From: Aeromicrobium choanae
Lineage (GTDB): Bacteria > Actinomycetota > Actinomycetes > Propionibacteriales > Nocardioidaceae
Length of the DNA stretch: 64,000 bases
Assembly: GCF_900167475.1 (NCBI RefSeq)
Contig: NZ_LT796768.1
Coordinates: forward strand, 496,001-560,000
Direction of reading: 5' to 3'
Part shown: in pieces, positions 16,077 to 24,302 of the stretch
Layout: each line of letters begins with the position of its first letter
Position numbering within the stretch: position 1 is the first letter of the stretch
Made by a program: the position numbers and the translations under genes
Notes under the pieces: model-generated
Told to the model about the DNA's origin: nothing
The model's database searches: none
Seen by the model: the letters and a program-made list of their open reading frames with translations, nothing else

Positions 16077-16147
16077 AGGAAAGCGGTGCTGTGGCCTGCG
16101 ACTGCGCACACATGCGAACCTGCGCGGATCGCAGCGGAGTAACGCAC

Positions 16148-16786
16148 CTATCCTCGCCGCGTCCGGTCCGTGAGTGGCCGAATGGCCGCTTCGCCATGGA
16201 CGGAGGCGGTGGCTTCGTCCGTAAGGCGACCTTCCCGCGCCGCGACTAGGACCACGGTCCGGAGCCGCCGAATGTAGTACTCGGCGTCTTCGGAAAACAT
16301 CCAAAGGGCAAGGTCGACGCTTGCTTGCGATCGGCTAGTGCTTCGTTTCCATCGATCCAGGTCGCCGTGCAGATACGAGCCGTAGATCAGGTCTTCGAGG
16401 ACCTCGGTCAAAGTCCGTCGCGCGTCGGCGCCCTCATCGATCTGCACTTTGGTCCCAGTAGCTCTGAAGTTCTCGGACCACCGCTCAAGGAGAACGGCAT
16501 CCGCCGGGTCCCTCAGGCAGTTGCGAAGTGCGGCCAGAACCTTATCGGCGCGGACGTGATCCTGTTGTCCGAGGACGAACTTCCGGAGCGCCATCGCTCT
16601 GACGATGCGGTGCCATCGCTCGGTGTCGTCCAAGTAGTTCTCGGGCGTCAGCTCGAAGGATGTGACCGAGACTGGGAACGCTGCACCCAAGCGGTCGTAC
16701 TCCCCGACGAGCTGACAGAACAAGCCAAGGAGCTCTGGATCTGACGGCGCGCGCCGACGGGCACTCACGGCGTTTCGATCAGCCAC
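16148..16786 (-). CDS. hypothetical 212-aa helical protein
   Basis: Not recognised. The protein is mostly helical, with a distinctive segment LEDLIYGSYLHGDLDRWKRS near residues 135-155 followed by SVDLALWMFSEDAEYYIRRLRTVV. No transmembrane helix or catalytic signature is visible. The GTG start (VADRNA) lies seven bases after the stop of a possible 58-aa ORF. It is divergent from the OLD nuclease gene and convergent with the protease, in the less GC-rich island. A toxin, adaptor or specificity role is possible but unsupported. Confidence 0.65.
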   Translation of the reverse strand: MADRNAVSARRRAPSDPELLGLFCQLVGEYDRLGAAFPVSVTSFELTPENYLDDTERWHRIVRAMALRKFVLGQQDHVRADKVLAALRNCLRDPADAVLLERWSENFRATGTKVQIDEGADARRTLTEVLEDLIYGSYLHGDLDRWKRSTSRSQASVDLALWMFSEDAEYYIRRLRTVVLVAAREGRLTDEATASVHGEAAIRPLTDRTRRG

Positions 16787-16793
16787 AGTCGTA

Positions 16794-16970
16794 TCACCTT
16801 GCTTCCTCAGTGAGCATGGTCAGCTTCCCACCGTCGAAGCCTGACATCTCCGCCGGCACATCGGGATCAATTCGGCGTGCGCCGGTAGGCGGTGGAGTGA
16901 CGCAGCCCCCGCCGGGGTATCGCGTTCGATGGTGGCGGAGAGTTTCGGTCAGCGCGCTTGACCAGTTCAT
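16794..16970 (-). CDS. possible small ORF upstream of the 212-aa gene
   Basis: An open frame of 58 codons from ATG at 16970 (MNWSSALTETLRHHR) to a stop at 16794-16796, ending eight bases before the 212-aa start. Its end (DVPAEMSGFDGGKLTMLTEEAR) looks protein-like, but there is no family match and no clear ribosome site. Otherwise the 229-base divergent gap (16787-17015) would hold only promoters. Confidence 0.3.
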   Translation of the reverse strand: MNWSSALTETLRHHRTRYPGGGCVTPPPTGARRIDPDVPAEMSGFDGGKLTMLTEEAR

Positions 16971-17015
16971 CTGGAATCGCGCCGACCGGACGGCCACACC
17001 GATAGCGTGTCGCGG

Positions 17016-19046
17016 ATGGACCTCGTTGTGTTTTCGGTGGAGGGCTATCGCCGATTCGTTGAGAAGACGTCGATCAAACTCTACGGACGGATGATTGCTG
17101 TTGTCGGTCCGAATGAAGCGGGGAAGAGTTCGTTGCTGCGCGCCTTGGCGCACCTCAACCACTCCGAGCCGTTTGAGCGGAACGAGGCGCCTCGGCGACG
17201 TAATCGGCAGCCGCGCTTGTCCTGGCAACTTCAACTCAGCGCCGAGGACAAGGCCAGCTTCTCTAGCGTGCCAAACTCGCAACAGGTCGAGAAGGTGACG
17301 ATTACCAAATCCGCCGACGGATCGAAGGAGTGGACGTTCCATCCGACCACACCTTGGCGGGACCGAGCGCCGCGTGAAGCGCCCGCGCTCGGCCTCTTGA
17401 CCATGCGCGCCTCGCCTCACTTCTCTCAAGATGCGGAGGCGCTTGGATACCCTGCCGACCTCCCAGAGATGGTTGCTGAGGCACTAAACGAGGACGCCGA
17501 CACGCTTGCTACCGAAGGAATGGGACAACTCCGTGACCTGGCGGCGATGCTAAGCGCGGTTCCCGACGTTGAGCGAGGCGGGGACGACCTCGACCCCGAG
17601 GGCGAACCAATCGATGAACTCGTCACGTACTTGAGTGGCGCGGCTTCGCTTCTGAGCACTCTTGAGAGTCTCATCGAGCTCGAGTCTCGCCCAAGCCCCA
17701 GCGTGCTCGTTCGGGAAGCGCTGGAGCCGCGGATTCCGCGAATCCAGTTCTTTGATCAACAGGACCGAGATCTGAGGACGTTCTACGAGCTGGTTGACGA
17801 CGCAGATAGCCCTCCGGCGGCGCTTCAACACCTGGCATCTCTCGCCGGCCTAGATCTGCGTAGGGTGCGAGACGACGCTCTAGCCGGTGAAATCGGGATT
17901 GCGGACGTGACGACAGCAGAGAGAAAGGCCAACGCGCGCCTCCTAGAAGTCTTCGACGAAAGTTGGAACCAGGAAGGCGTTGCGGTGCAGGTGGCCCTCC
18001 GGGGAACGGGCCTTCATATTCAAGCGACCACGCCGGGAGATGAGGGCGTTTCGAGTATCGAGGAGCGAAGCGAAGGCATGCGCTGGTTCGCCGCGCTTCT
18101 CGCGTATGCACACAATTGGGAGGGCAGACCGATCCTCCTCGCAGACGAGATCGAGACTCACCTGCATTACGACGCGCAGGCCGATCTCGTAAGCGTCTTG
18201 TCGGAGCAGGCGTTTACTTCGAAAGTGATATTCACAACGCATTCGTTCGGATGCCTGCCAAACGATCTCGGAAATGGTGTTCGCTCAGTTCAGCCCATTG
18301 ATGCGTCGACGTCGATGCTTCGGAACGATTTCTGGAATGACGGGGCCGGGTTCACCCCGCTGTTGTCGGCGATGGGTGCCGCCGCTGTTTCATTCACACC
18401 CAGTCGGAAGGCCATTGTTGGTGAGGGGCCCGGAGAGGCGATCCTGCTCCCGACTTTGCTTAGACAAGTAACGAGTCACGACGAACTCTCCTTCCAGGTC
18501 GTTCCAGGGATCGCGATCGTGGCCGCCGCGGGCGTTGCAGATCTGGAGGCTCAAGCGGGGCGGCTTGCTTTCGTCGTAGACGGCGATCCAGGGGGCTTGG
18601 CGAATCGCCAAAAACTGCTCGAAGGTGGAATCCCAGAAGACCGGATCGTCGTGCTGGGCGACCCGTCTGACGGAATGGCGCTGGAACTGGAAGATCTCAT
18701 CGATCCGGGGATATACGCACGGGCTGTAGATGATGAACTTCGATTCTGGAATGCACAGCTGCATGAGGCATTTACCGAGTCTGATCTCAGTTCGAACTTG
18801 GTGACAAAGTCGGTCGCGTCGTGGTGCGCCGCTCGCGGGTTGACACCTCCTGACAAAGCCGCCGTTGCTCAGCGAGTGGTCGACATTTCCCACGAACCGC
18901 AACCCTCGAGCGCGACGCCCTGGCGACGCGTCTATTCGGAGACCTACCGGGAGAGAATCGAATCACTTCTCGCATCATTTGAAGGACTCCTTGCAATTCC
19001 GGATGCGTTGCGGGCGGGGAGAAGGGCTGACGGTCCCGCCCGCTGA
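17016..19046 (+). CDS. OLD-family ATP-dependent nuclease (AAA ATPase + TOPRIM)
   Basis: A 676-aa protein. The ABC-like ATPase has Walker A GPNEAGKSS (residues 31-39), a signature-like SSIEERSEGMRW near 346, Walker B ILLADEIETH near 372, and the H-loop FTTHSFG. A TOPRIM domain follows: IVGEGPGEA near 467 (catalytic Glu) and VVDGDPGG near 520 (DxD pair). This is the OLD architecture, whose members cleave DNA and act against phages alone or with partners (as GajA with GajB). No UvrD-like partner is adjacent. TAGCGT at 17003-17008 is 7 nt before the ATG, suggesting a leaderless transcript; GTG at 17007 is an alternative. Confidence 0.85.
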   Translation: MDLVVFSVEGYRRFVEKTSIKLYGRMIAVVGPNEAGKSSLLRALAHLNHSEPFERNEAPRRRNRQPRLSWQLQLSAEDKASFSSVPNSQQVEKVTITKSADGSKEWTFHPTTPWRDRAPREAPALGLLTMRASPHFSQDAEALGYPADLPEMVAEALNEDADTLATEGMGQLRDLAAMLSAVPDVERGGDDLDPEGEPIDELVTYLSGAASLLSTLESLIELESRPSPSVLVREALEPRIPRIQFFDQQDRDLRTFYELVDDADSPPAALQHLASLAGLDLRRVRDDALAGEIGIADVTTAERKANARLLEVFDESWNQEGVAVQVALRGTGLHIQATTPGDEGVSSIEERSEGMRWFAALLAYAHNWEGRPILLADEIETHLHYDAQADLVSVLSEQAFTSKVIFTTHSFGCLPNDLGNGVRSVQPIDASTSMLRNDFWNDGAGFTPLLSAMGAAAVSFTPSRKAIVGEGPGEAILLPTLLRQVTSHDELSFQVVPGIAIVAAAGVADLEAQAGRLAFVVDGDPGGLANRQKLLEGGIPEDRIVVLGDPSDGMALELEDLIDPGIYARAVDDELRFWNAQLHEAFTESDLSSNLVTKSVASWCAARGLTPPDKAAVAQRVVDISHEPQPSSATPWRRVYSETYRERIESLLASFEGLLAIPDALRAGRRADGPAR

Positions 19047-19110
19047 CGATCAGGCTCCGGTCATCAAAGTCTCAACCCGAACAGCGAGACCAGGCATCCA
19101 GTCACCTTGA

Positions 19111-19224
19111 GCGCATGTTGGCTTGCCCCAGATCGATATGTCGGTCGAAGAGGTCCTCGCAGTCTTGGCGCACGACGCTCTCCGAGACCACTTGTCGCGC
19201 CTGTATCGGCACGCGTGGCGCTGA
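19111..19224 (+). pseudogene. possible C-terminal remnant at the island edge
   Basis: The frame is open from 19111 to TGA at 19222-19224 and reads LPQIDMSVEEVLAVLAHDAL then RDHLSRLYRHAWR, which looks like the helical end of a larger protein. An in-frame stop lies at 19108-19110 and no good start is seen. The surrounding gap 19047-19310 (264 bases) holds nothing else recognised. It may mark a decayed gene at the boundary between the island and the core genome. Confidence 0.25.
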
Positions 19225-19310
19225 CTCAGGCGCGACAATCTGGGCGGGATGACGTGCCGGTGGTCGCTCGGGCACATGCCGCTGAGCAGCACCTCTGCGA
19301 TAGTGCCGAT

Positions 19311-20378
19311 ATGAGTTCGCCGCTGCGTCGCGCCGTCGGATCGTTGCAGCGCGCGTACCGGGGCAGCGGGGCGGATCGGCCGTTCGGGGATCCGCTTCCT
19401 GCGCACGGAGTCGCGATGGAGGGCTACTTCTGGCGGTTCACCGACCCGGCCTCCGGGCGCGTGGTGATCGCGCTCAACGGGGTGAATCGGGCGGCCGACG
19501 GGATGTGGTCGACCCTCGGGCTCGCGGCGCACCCGAACGGCTTCCTTCACACCACGACCCATCCCGAAGGCCACGCCGACGAACAAGCGCTGGGCGTGAC
19601 CTCGGGCGATGCATTCCGCGGCACCGCCGACAGCCTCCACGTCGACCTCGCGCCGAACGCGCGGCTCGACGTCCGGGTCACGAACCCCGTGCCGTGGCCG
19701 CGGCGCAGCTTCGGCGGGTCGAGCATCTTCCAGTCCGTCCCCGGGCTCAACCAGTACTGGCACCCGTGGCTGCTCGGCGGGTCCGCGCACGGCACGGCCG
19801 TGGTCGGCGACGAGACCTGGGAGCTGGACGGCTGGTCGGTCTACGCCGAGAAGAACTGGGGCAAGGGCGGGTTCCCCGACTCGTGGTGGTGGGGCCAGGC
19901 GCAGGGCTTCGCCGACCCGTCGGTGTGCGTCGCGTTCGCCGGCGGCGAGGTCTCCGCGGGGCCGCTGCGCACCACCGTCACAGCCGCGGTCGTGCGGCTG
20001 CCCGACAGCTCGGTGATCCGCCTCGGCGACCCGGTCGTCTCGCCCGTGCGCGCGGAGGTCACCGACGAGCGCTGGTCACTCCACGGCCGCAGCGCCCGCT
20101 GGCGCGTCGACATCGAGGGATCGGGCAGCCTCGCCGGCGCCCACGTGCTGCCGGTGCCCCTCCCACTCGAGCGACGCAACGTGCCCGGCGCGATCGAGCA
20201 CCTCGGCGCGCACATGAGGGTCACCGTGCGGCACCGCGGCAGCGTCATGTGGGAGGGCGAGTCGCACCTCGCCGCGCTCGAGCACGGGGGCATCGACCGA
20301 GCGCGAGCCGAAGTCACGCGGCGGGGTCACGGGCCGGACGCCGAGGACGCTCCCCCGACGACCCGCCCGCTCCCCTGA
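19311..20378 (+). CDS. tocopherol cyclase-like protein
   Basis: A 355-aa protein of the tocopherol cyclase-like/AttH superfamily (lipocalin-like beta barrels). The diagnostic stretch is WSVYAEKNWGKGGFPDSWWWGQAQGF near residues 178-203, with an earlier FGGSSIFQSVPGLNQYWHPWLLGG segment. In plants and cyanobacteria the family cyclises tocopherol precursors; in actinobacteria the substrate is unknown and is probably an isoprenoid or lipid. No signal peptide. GATAGT lies 6 nt before the ATG. First core-like gene after the accessory island; ends four bases before the convergent nitroreductase. Confidence 0.78.
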   Translation: MSSPLRRAVGSLQRAYRGSGADRPFGDPLPAHGVAMEGYFWRFTDPASGRVVIALNGVNRAADGMWSTLGLAAHPNGFLHTTTHPEGHADEQALGVTSGDAFRGTADSLHVDLAPNARLDVRVTNPVPWPRRSFGGSSIFQSVPGLNQYWHPWLLGGSAHGTAVVGDETWELDGWSVYAEKNWGKGGFPDSWWWGQAQGFADPSVCVAFAGGEVSAGPLRTTVTAAVVRLPDSSVIRLGDPVVSPVRAEVTDERWSLHGRSARWRVDIEGSGSLAGAHVLPVPLPLERRNVPGAIEHLGAHMRVTVRHRGSVMWEGESHLAALEHGGIDRARAEVTRRGHGPDAEDAPPTTRPLP

Positions 20379-20382
20379 CGAC

Positions 20383-20979
20383 TCAGAGCGCGGTGACGAC
20401 CTGCGCGTGCTCGAGGCGCGGCAGGCGGTCGAACCAGGCGTTCTCGCCGGGGTGGCCGATGTTCACGACGACCATCGACTTGTAGCCGGTGCCGGCCAGC
20501 AGGTCCTCGTCGATGCCGGCGGCGTCGAACCCGGTCATCGGGCCCGCGGCCAGGCCGGCGGCGCGCACGCCCATCACGAAGTAGCCCACCTGGATGGCGG
20601 CGTTGAAGCGAGCCGTCGCCTCACGGGCGTCCGCGTCCGGGAACCAGTCCTTGGCGCCCTCCGCGTGCGGGAAGACCGTGGGCAGGTGCTCGTTGAAGTT
20701 TGTGTCGGCGGCGAGCACGGCCACCAGCGGCGCGGAACCCGTCTTGTCGCGGTTGCCGTCCGACATGTGCTTCAGCAGGCGCGAGCGGGCCTCGTCGCTG
20801 CGGATCAGCACGACGCGCAGGGGCTGGCAGTTCATCGCGGTCGGCCCGAACTTCACGAGGTCCTGGATGGCCGCGACCTGCTCGTCCGTCACCGGTTCGT
20901 CGGTGAAGGAGTTGGCGGTGCGGGCCTCACGGAACAGCAGGTCCTGGGCTTCGGGGGACAGTCGCAGAGAATCGTTCAC
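20383..20979 (-). CDS. nitroreductase-family protein (malonic semialdehyde reductase-like)
   Basis: A 198-aa FMN-dependent nitroreductase-superfamily protein close to the RutE/YdfG-type malonic semialdehyde reductases. Typical features are the FREARTANSFTDEPVTDEQ N-terminal segment, KFGPTAMNCQPLRVVLIRS (FMN-binding), FNAAIQVGYFVMGVRAAGLAAGPMTGFD and VVVNIGHPGENAWF. Length is that of the family. No other pyrimidine-degradation (rut) genes are nearby, so a general aldehyde or nitro-compound reductase role is as likely. GTG start. Confidence 0.83.
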   Translation of the reverse strand: MNDSLRLSPEAQDLLFREARTANSFTDEPVTDEQVAAIQDLVKFGPTAMNCQPLRVVLIRSDEARSRLLKHMSDGNRDKTGSAPLVAVLAADTNFNEHLPTVFPHAEGAKDWFPDADAREATARFNAAIQVGYFVMGVRAAGLAAGPMTGFDAAGIDEDLLAGTGYKSMVVVNIGHPGENAWFDRLPRLEHAQVVTAL

Positions 20980-21062
20980 ATTTCAACTAACGCGACACGC
21001 CGACCCGAGGATTCCACATCCGGGGCGTGTCCCGCCTCACGCTCCGCTGCGAGGATGGCCGC

Positions 21063-21482
21063 ATGGACCCGAGCCCGCAGCTCTCGTCACGCCTCGCGGA
21101 GATCCTCGACGTCCTGCCGCTGCGGCCCGGACTGCGCGTTCTCGAGATCGGTGGCGCACCCGGCCCGCTCGCCCGGGCCATCGCCGCGCGCGTGGCGCCG
21201 ACTGGCTTCGTCCTCGTGGTCGACCGCTCCGAACGCGGCACGGCGGCCACCGAGCGAGCCTGCGCCGCGGAGATCCGCACCGGACTCCTGGGCGTCAGGC
21301 GCTCGTCCGTGGAGTCGTTCGCCCTCGAGCCCGGCGAGCCGCCCTTCGACCTGGCGATCGCCAACCGCGTGGGCGCCTTCGACGGACGCCGGCCCGCCGC
21401 CGCGGAACTCGCCCTCGAGGCGATCACCGCGGCGACGGTGCCCGGCGCGCCGTTCTACGTCGACGGCCGGCTCTGGTCGTGA
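21063..21482 (+). CDS. short class I SAM-dependent methyltransferase-like protein
   Basis: A 139-aa protein with a methyltransferase motif I (LRVLEIGGAPGPLARAIAARV) and motif II-like acidic strand end (FVLVVDRS). It is much shorter than typical class I enzymes: the fold after motif IV (FDLAIANRVGAF) is cut short, so it may be a minimal member or a degraded gene. Substrate unknown. GAGGAT lies 6 nt before the ATG. Ends seven bases before the stop of the convergent PrsW gene. Confidence 0.62.
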   Translation: MDPSPQLSSRLAEILDVLPLRPGLRVLEIGGAPGPLARAIAARVAPTGFVLVVDRSERGTAATERACAAEIRTGLLGVRRSSVESFALEPGEPPFDLAIANRVGAFDGRRPAAAELALEAITAATVPGAPFYVDGRLWS

Positions 21483-21489
21483 ACCCGGG

Positions 21490-22713
21490 TCACTTCCCGG
21501 CTGCGGCCTTCTGACCCGTCGTCGCGATCGCGCGGAGCCGCTCGACCTCGGCCCGCGAGTGGAGGACGGCCTCGCTGTCGGCCCCCTTCGCCTCGGCGAC
21601 ATCGTGGGTGAGGTCGAGGATCGCCCGACGCAGGTGCTTGATCGCCTTGCGCCCGCGGTGGTTCGGCGCGGACTTCTTGAGCGCCTTGCGTGCCTTCTTG
21701 TCGACCACGGACTCCACCTCCGCCGCGGTGACTGTCCCGGCAGCCACCTCGGGCGCGAGGATGTCGCGGACGAAGTCGTGCTCGCGCGGAGCAGCCCGCC
21801 GGAACGCGATGCTCAGCACCGTGAAGCCCAGGATGATCGAGCCGAGCATGACCCCGAAGGTCGCGAAGCCGTTCCCGAAGCCGAGTCCACCGGCGTCGTC
21901 CCACGTGAAGTGCAGGAACATGCCGGCGAGGACGAACGCGATGCCGCGCCCGATCCTGCGCGGCTGGGCGGCCGTGCCGATGAGGTAGACGGCGCCGCAG
22001 CAGACCAGGGCGCTGAACAACGGGTGCGAGACGAAGCTGAACGCGATGCGGGTCAGCGCCATGTGCTCCGCGCTGCCGACCGGGTCGGTTCCGAACGCCG
22101 TGCTCGCGGACTGTGCGGCGTAGAGGAAGTCCTCGAAGGCCGCGAAGCCGAGGCCGATGAAGGCACCCAGGATCAGGCCGTCGTTCGCCGTCCGGACGAG
22201 CCGGGGCGCGAGGCCGAGCAGCAGGACGAAGCCGCACAGCTTGGCGGCCTCCTCCGTGAACGGAGCGATCGCACCGGCGGCCCAGTTGGCTGCCCAGTCC
22301 TGGCCGAAGAGCTTGGGGTAGATGCCGAGCAGTGCCGTGTTGACGGTCATCGCGAAGGCGAACGTCGCGGGGATCGCGCCCCACACCAGCCCGGCCACGA
22401 TCAGGCCCAGCGGCTGGCGCTCCCACCGGTCGATGTGCCGGAACCACAGCCACCACGCGAGTCCGCAGAGCCCGCACAGCAACGCGGCGACCGCGAAGGC
22501 GCCGCCGTACAGCCCTGCCCCGGGACCGAAGAAGCTCCACGCCTGGAAGGCCCCCAGCGCGGTGAGTGCCACGTAGACCCAGAAGCACAGGTTCCGGGGC
22601 TGGAAGAAGACGAATCGCTCACCCCAGCCCGAGATCTCGAGGGCGTCGACCTGACGGCGTCGGGCCTCGTCCGCTCCTGCAGTGGGGTCCGTCGTCAGCG
22701 TTGCGTCGCTCAT
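21490..22713 (-). CDS. PrsW-family intramembrane metalloprotease
   Basis: A 407-aa polytopic membrane protein with PrsW motifs: FTEEAAK near residue 152 (EExxK), FAAFEDFLYAA (FExxxY), a conserved HPLFSALVCCG helix and HFTWDDAGG. PrsW proteins cut membrane-bound anti-sigma factors in Bacillus, and actinobacterial homologues are of unknown substrate. A C-terminal soluble tail of about 120 residues with a Lys-rich helix (VDKKARKALKKSAPNHRGRK) extends beyond the catalytic core. It overlaps the preceding 215-aa gene by four bases (ATGA); that membrane-anchored protein could be partner or substrate. Confidence 0.85.
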   Translation of the reverse strand: MSDATLTTDPTAGADEARRRQVDALEISGWGERFVFFQPRNLCFWVYVALTALGAFQAWSFFGPGAGLYGGAFAVAALLCGLCGLAWWLWFRHIDRWERQPLGLIVAGLVWGAIPATFAFAMTVNTALLGIYPKLFGQDWAANWAAGAIAPFTEEAAKLCGFVLLLGLAPRLVRTANDGLILGAFIGLGFAAFEDFLYAAQSASTAFGTDPVGSAEHMALTRIAFSFVSHPLFSALVCCGAVYLIGTAAQPRRIGRGIAFVLAGMFLHFTWDDAGGLGFGNGFATFGVMLGSIILGFTVLSIAFRRAAPREHDFVRDILAPEVAAGTVTAAEVESVVDKKARKALKKSAPNHRGRKAIKHLRRAILDLTHDVAEAKGADSEAVLHSRAEVERLRAIATTGQKAAAGK

Positions 22714-23357
22714 GCGGCGTCCCCGTCCTGGTTGTCCGCGTCATCGGAGCGGATGCTGGCGATCATGTCGTCGATCTCATCAGCCGCGACCCGCATCTGC
22801 GCCGGCGGTCCGTAGGCGGTGATCTTCAGGCCGGTGCCGTCGATGACGAACGCCGCGATGACGCCGTCGCCGAGCACGCTGTTGTAGGTCTGAATCACAC
22901 CCACCTCGCCCGACTGAGTCGTCGTGCTGGCGGGGTCGCTCGCGACCTTGAACGTCGGGTCGGAGGTGCGGGTGGTGACCTTCTCCACCTGGGTGAGCAG
23001 CTCCTTCGCCGTGCCGTCGAACTTGTCGGGCACGATGTCGAAGGTCACGCCCTCGCCGGCAACGGTCGCCTCGCCGCTCGACACTGCGGAGCCGCCGTCG
23101 CCCACCCGGTAGCCGCTCTCGACGTTCCACCCGGTCGCCGGGGTGAGCGAGATGGTGTCCGTCAGTGCGAGCTCCTCGCCCGCCCCAACCGGGTCGTCCC
23201 ACTCGATCGCGTCGTTGATCCGCGGGACCACGACGGTCGCCACGAGGAACACTGCGATGACGAACAGCGCGGGCGGGAAAGACCGCCGGTCGAGACCGAG
23301 AATGCGGTGCTCGACAGGCACGCGAGCCCGACGGGTGGGGGAAGTACTGGCCGGCAT
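22710..23357 (-). CDS. single-pass membrane protein coupled to PrsW
   Basis: A 215-aa protein with a basic N-terminus, one membrane helix (FPPALFVIAVFLVATVVVPRI, near residue 30) and an extracytoplasmic domain rich in Ser/Thr (ISLTPATGWNVESGYRVGDGG, FKVASDPASTTTQSGEVGV). No named family recognised. GAGGAG provides the ribosome site. It is translationally coupled to the downstream PrsW protease through ATGA. A single-pass protein beside an intramembrane protease suggests a substrate or cofactor, but this is inference. Confidence 0.7.
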   Translation of the reverse strand: MPASTSPTRRARVPVEHRILGLDRRSFPPALFVIAVFLVATVVVPRINDAIEWDDPVGAGEELALTDTISLTPATGWNVESGYRVGDGGSAVSSGEATVAGEGVTFDIVPDKFDGTAKELLTQVEKVTTRTSDPTFKVASDPASTTTQSGEVGVIQTYNSVLGDGVIAAFVIDGTGLKITAYGPPAQMRVAADEIDDMIASIRSDDADNQDGDAA

Positions 23358-23471
23358 GGACGCTCCTCGATCCTGAGGTGCCCAGCGTCGGCACTGTGCA
23401 CTCGAGCGATCACGCTACGGGTCGTCGGAACCCGCCGCCAACTGGACCTGCACGCGTGGTCGAGAGGTGCG

Positions 23472-24263
23472 TCACTCGCCCGGCTGCGTCTCCCCTGCCA
23501 GTCGCATGGCCTCGCGCGCGATCGGCGGCGGAGCGTGGAAGTCGAAGGCTCGGAACAGCACGGCGTGGGCGACGCCCAGCTGCCGTCCCTGCATCGCCGT
23601 GATGCCCGTGATCATGGGACGCGGCGGCGGGTGACCCTCGATGCCCGCAAGGTACTGGCCGTGCGCCTCGAGCGACGCGATCCCCTTCTCGAGCGGCTCG
23701 CCCGTGACGTCGACACCGTGGGTCGGCGCCGAGTCGCCCGAGACCAGCAGCCACCGCGGCGAGCACGGCTCGAGTCCTTCCGAGAGCAGCTCGGGAAACA
23801 CCCACCGGTTGCCCGCGTCGCGCAGTGCGTCGAGGGCCGCCAGCCCGGCGACCCGGTGGTCGGCCTGGTTCAGTCCCGCGACGAACTCCACCTCCCACGA
23901 GCCCACGAGCACCGCGTCGGGCCGGAAGCGCCGGATCGCCATCGAGATGTCCCGGCGCATCGCCAGCGAGTACTCGAGGACCCCGTCGGGGTAGTCGAGG
24001 AACTGCACGTCCGAGACGCCCACGATCTCCGAGGCGGCGATCTGCTCGCGCTGCCGCAGCACGGCCGTCTCCCTGGGCGACAGCGCGTCCATGCCGGCCT
24101 CGCCGCGGGTCAGCAGCAGGTAGGCGACGTCGATGCCCTCGCTCGTCCACCGCGCGACCGCCGACGACGTGCCGTACTCGACGTCGTCGGGGTGCGCCAC
24201 GACGCACAGGACGCGCTCGAAGGCGTCGGACGGGAGGGGTGGCAGCAGCTCATCCGCACTCAT
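23472..24263 (-). CDS. PIG-L family deacetylase
   Basis: A 263-aa zinc-dependent de-N-acetylase of the LmbE/PIG-L family. The metal-binding HPDD motif (VVAHPDDVEYG, near residue 22) and the distal NQADHR motif are both present. Actinobacterial relatives include MshB (mycothiol) and mycothiol conjugate amidase, but specific MshB or Mca features were not established here. TACGCT at 24270-24275 lies 6 nt before the ATG on the minus strand, so a leaderless transcript is likely. A zinc-free alcohol dehydrogenase-like gene follows 40 bases upstream on the same strand side. Confidence 0.85.
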   Translation of the reverse strand: MSADELLPPLPSDAFERVLCVVAHPDDVEYGTSSAVARWTSEGIDVAYLLLTRGEAGMDALSPRETAVLRQREQIAASEIVGVSDVQFLDYPDGVLEYSLAMRRDISMAIRRFRPDAVLVGSWEVEFVAGLNQADHRVAGLAALDALRDAGNRWVFPELLSEGLEPCSPRWLLVSGDSAPTHGVDVTGEPLEKGIASLEAHGQYLAGIEGHPPPRPMITGITAMQGRQLGVAHAVLFRAFDFHAPPPIAREAMRLAGETQPGE

Positions 24264-24302
24264 CTTCGGAGCGTACGCCCGGCCGGGGCCGATGCGACAG
24301 GC

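Noticed and set aside
16794-17429. 211-codon minus-strand frame covering the OLD gene start
   Set aside because: Its first two thirds is antisense to the OLD ATPase domain. Only the last 58 codons lie outside that gene, and these are listed separately with low confidence.
20407-22815. 802-codon plus-strand frame across nitroreductase, methyltransferase and PrsW genes
   Set aside because: It runs antisense to two recognisable minus-strand genes and out of frame with the methyltransferase; composition is typical of a shadow frame.
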